A DNA stretch of 6,508 bases from Verrucomicrobiaceae bacterium. Lineage in GTDB: Bacteria; Verrucomicrobiota; Verrucomicrobiia; Verrucomicrobiales; Akkermansiaceae. Positions 6,492 through 6,508 of the stretch are shown here, piece after piece (positions within the stretch are counted from its first letter, which is position 1; the number at the start of each line of letters is the position of its first letter). Both the position numbers and the translations under genes were made by a program. Under the pieces are notes generated by a model. It was not told the DNA's origin, made no database searches, and worked only from the letters and a program-made list of their open reading frames with translations. The stretch spans positions 1 through 6,508 of the forward strand of contig JAIXVN010000361.1 of the NCBI GenBank assembly GCA_027483005.1. The letters are read 5' to 3'.

Positions 6492-6508
6492 CCTGGGTCT
6501 TGTCTGCA

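Noticed and set aside
1..6508. CRISPR arrays, tRNA or rRNA genes, insertion sequences, attachment sites
   Set aside because: I saw no spaced direct repeats, tRNA-like folds, rRNA segments, transposase motifs or terminal inverted repeats on either strand; coding regions fill nearly all of the window.

Overview
The window looks like a piece of a GC-rich (about 60% by eye) genome from the Planctomycetes-Verrucomicrobia group, most likely Verrucomicrobiota. The evidence is the gene content: an iduronate-2-sulfatase-like sulfatase, two secreted alpha/beta-hydrolases of the type often found beside such sulfatases, a large secreted cytochrome c/beta-propeller protein and a second cytochrome c, all with N-terminal export signals. 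This taxonomic call rests on protein style only. No rRNA or other marker is present.

All five genes lie on the minus strand, so transcription runs from the right edge to the left. In that order they are: a sulfatase (6491-5070); an alpha/beta-hydrolase with a GGSAGA nucleophile elbow (5051-4071), 18 bases later; a 160-base AT-richer gap (4070-3911), the only sizeable gap; a second alpha/beta-hydrolase with a complete Ser-Asp-His set (3910-3062); a cytochrome c fused to a glucose-dehydrogenase-like propeller (about 2973-214); and, overlapping its stop by four bases (ATGA), a second secreted cytochrome c gene (217 to the left edge) that runs out of the window.

Together the genes suggest a periplasmic or surface locus for a sulfated, probably acylated polysaccharide. 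The sulfatase would remove sulfate esters and the hydrolases would remove acyl or aryl esters. The propeller/cytochrome proteins would oxidise a sugar or similar substrate and pass electrons to a respiratory chain. The enzyme families are well supported. The shared substrate and the coupling between genes are inference.

There are no RNA genes, mobile elements, CRISPR arrays or convincing terminators. I see no clear new defence or mobile system. The points most worth a second look are the missing canonical histidine in the 326-residue hydrolase, the N-terminal cytochrome with an unassigned middle region in the propeller protein, the edge gene hidden behind the four-base overlap, and a recurrent CTAACAG word.
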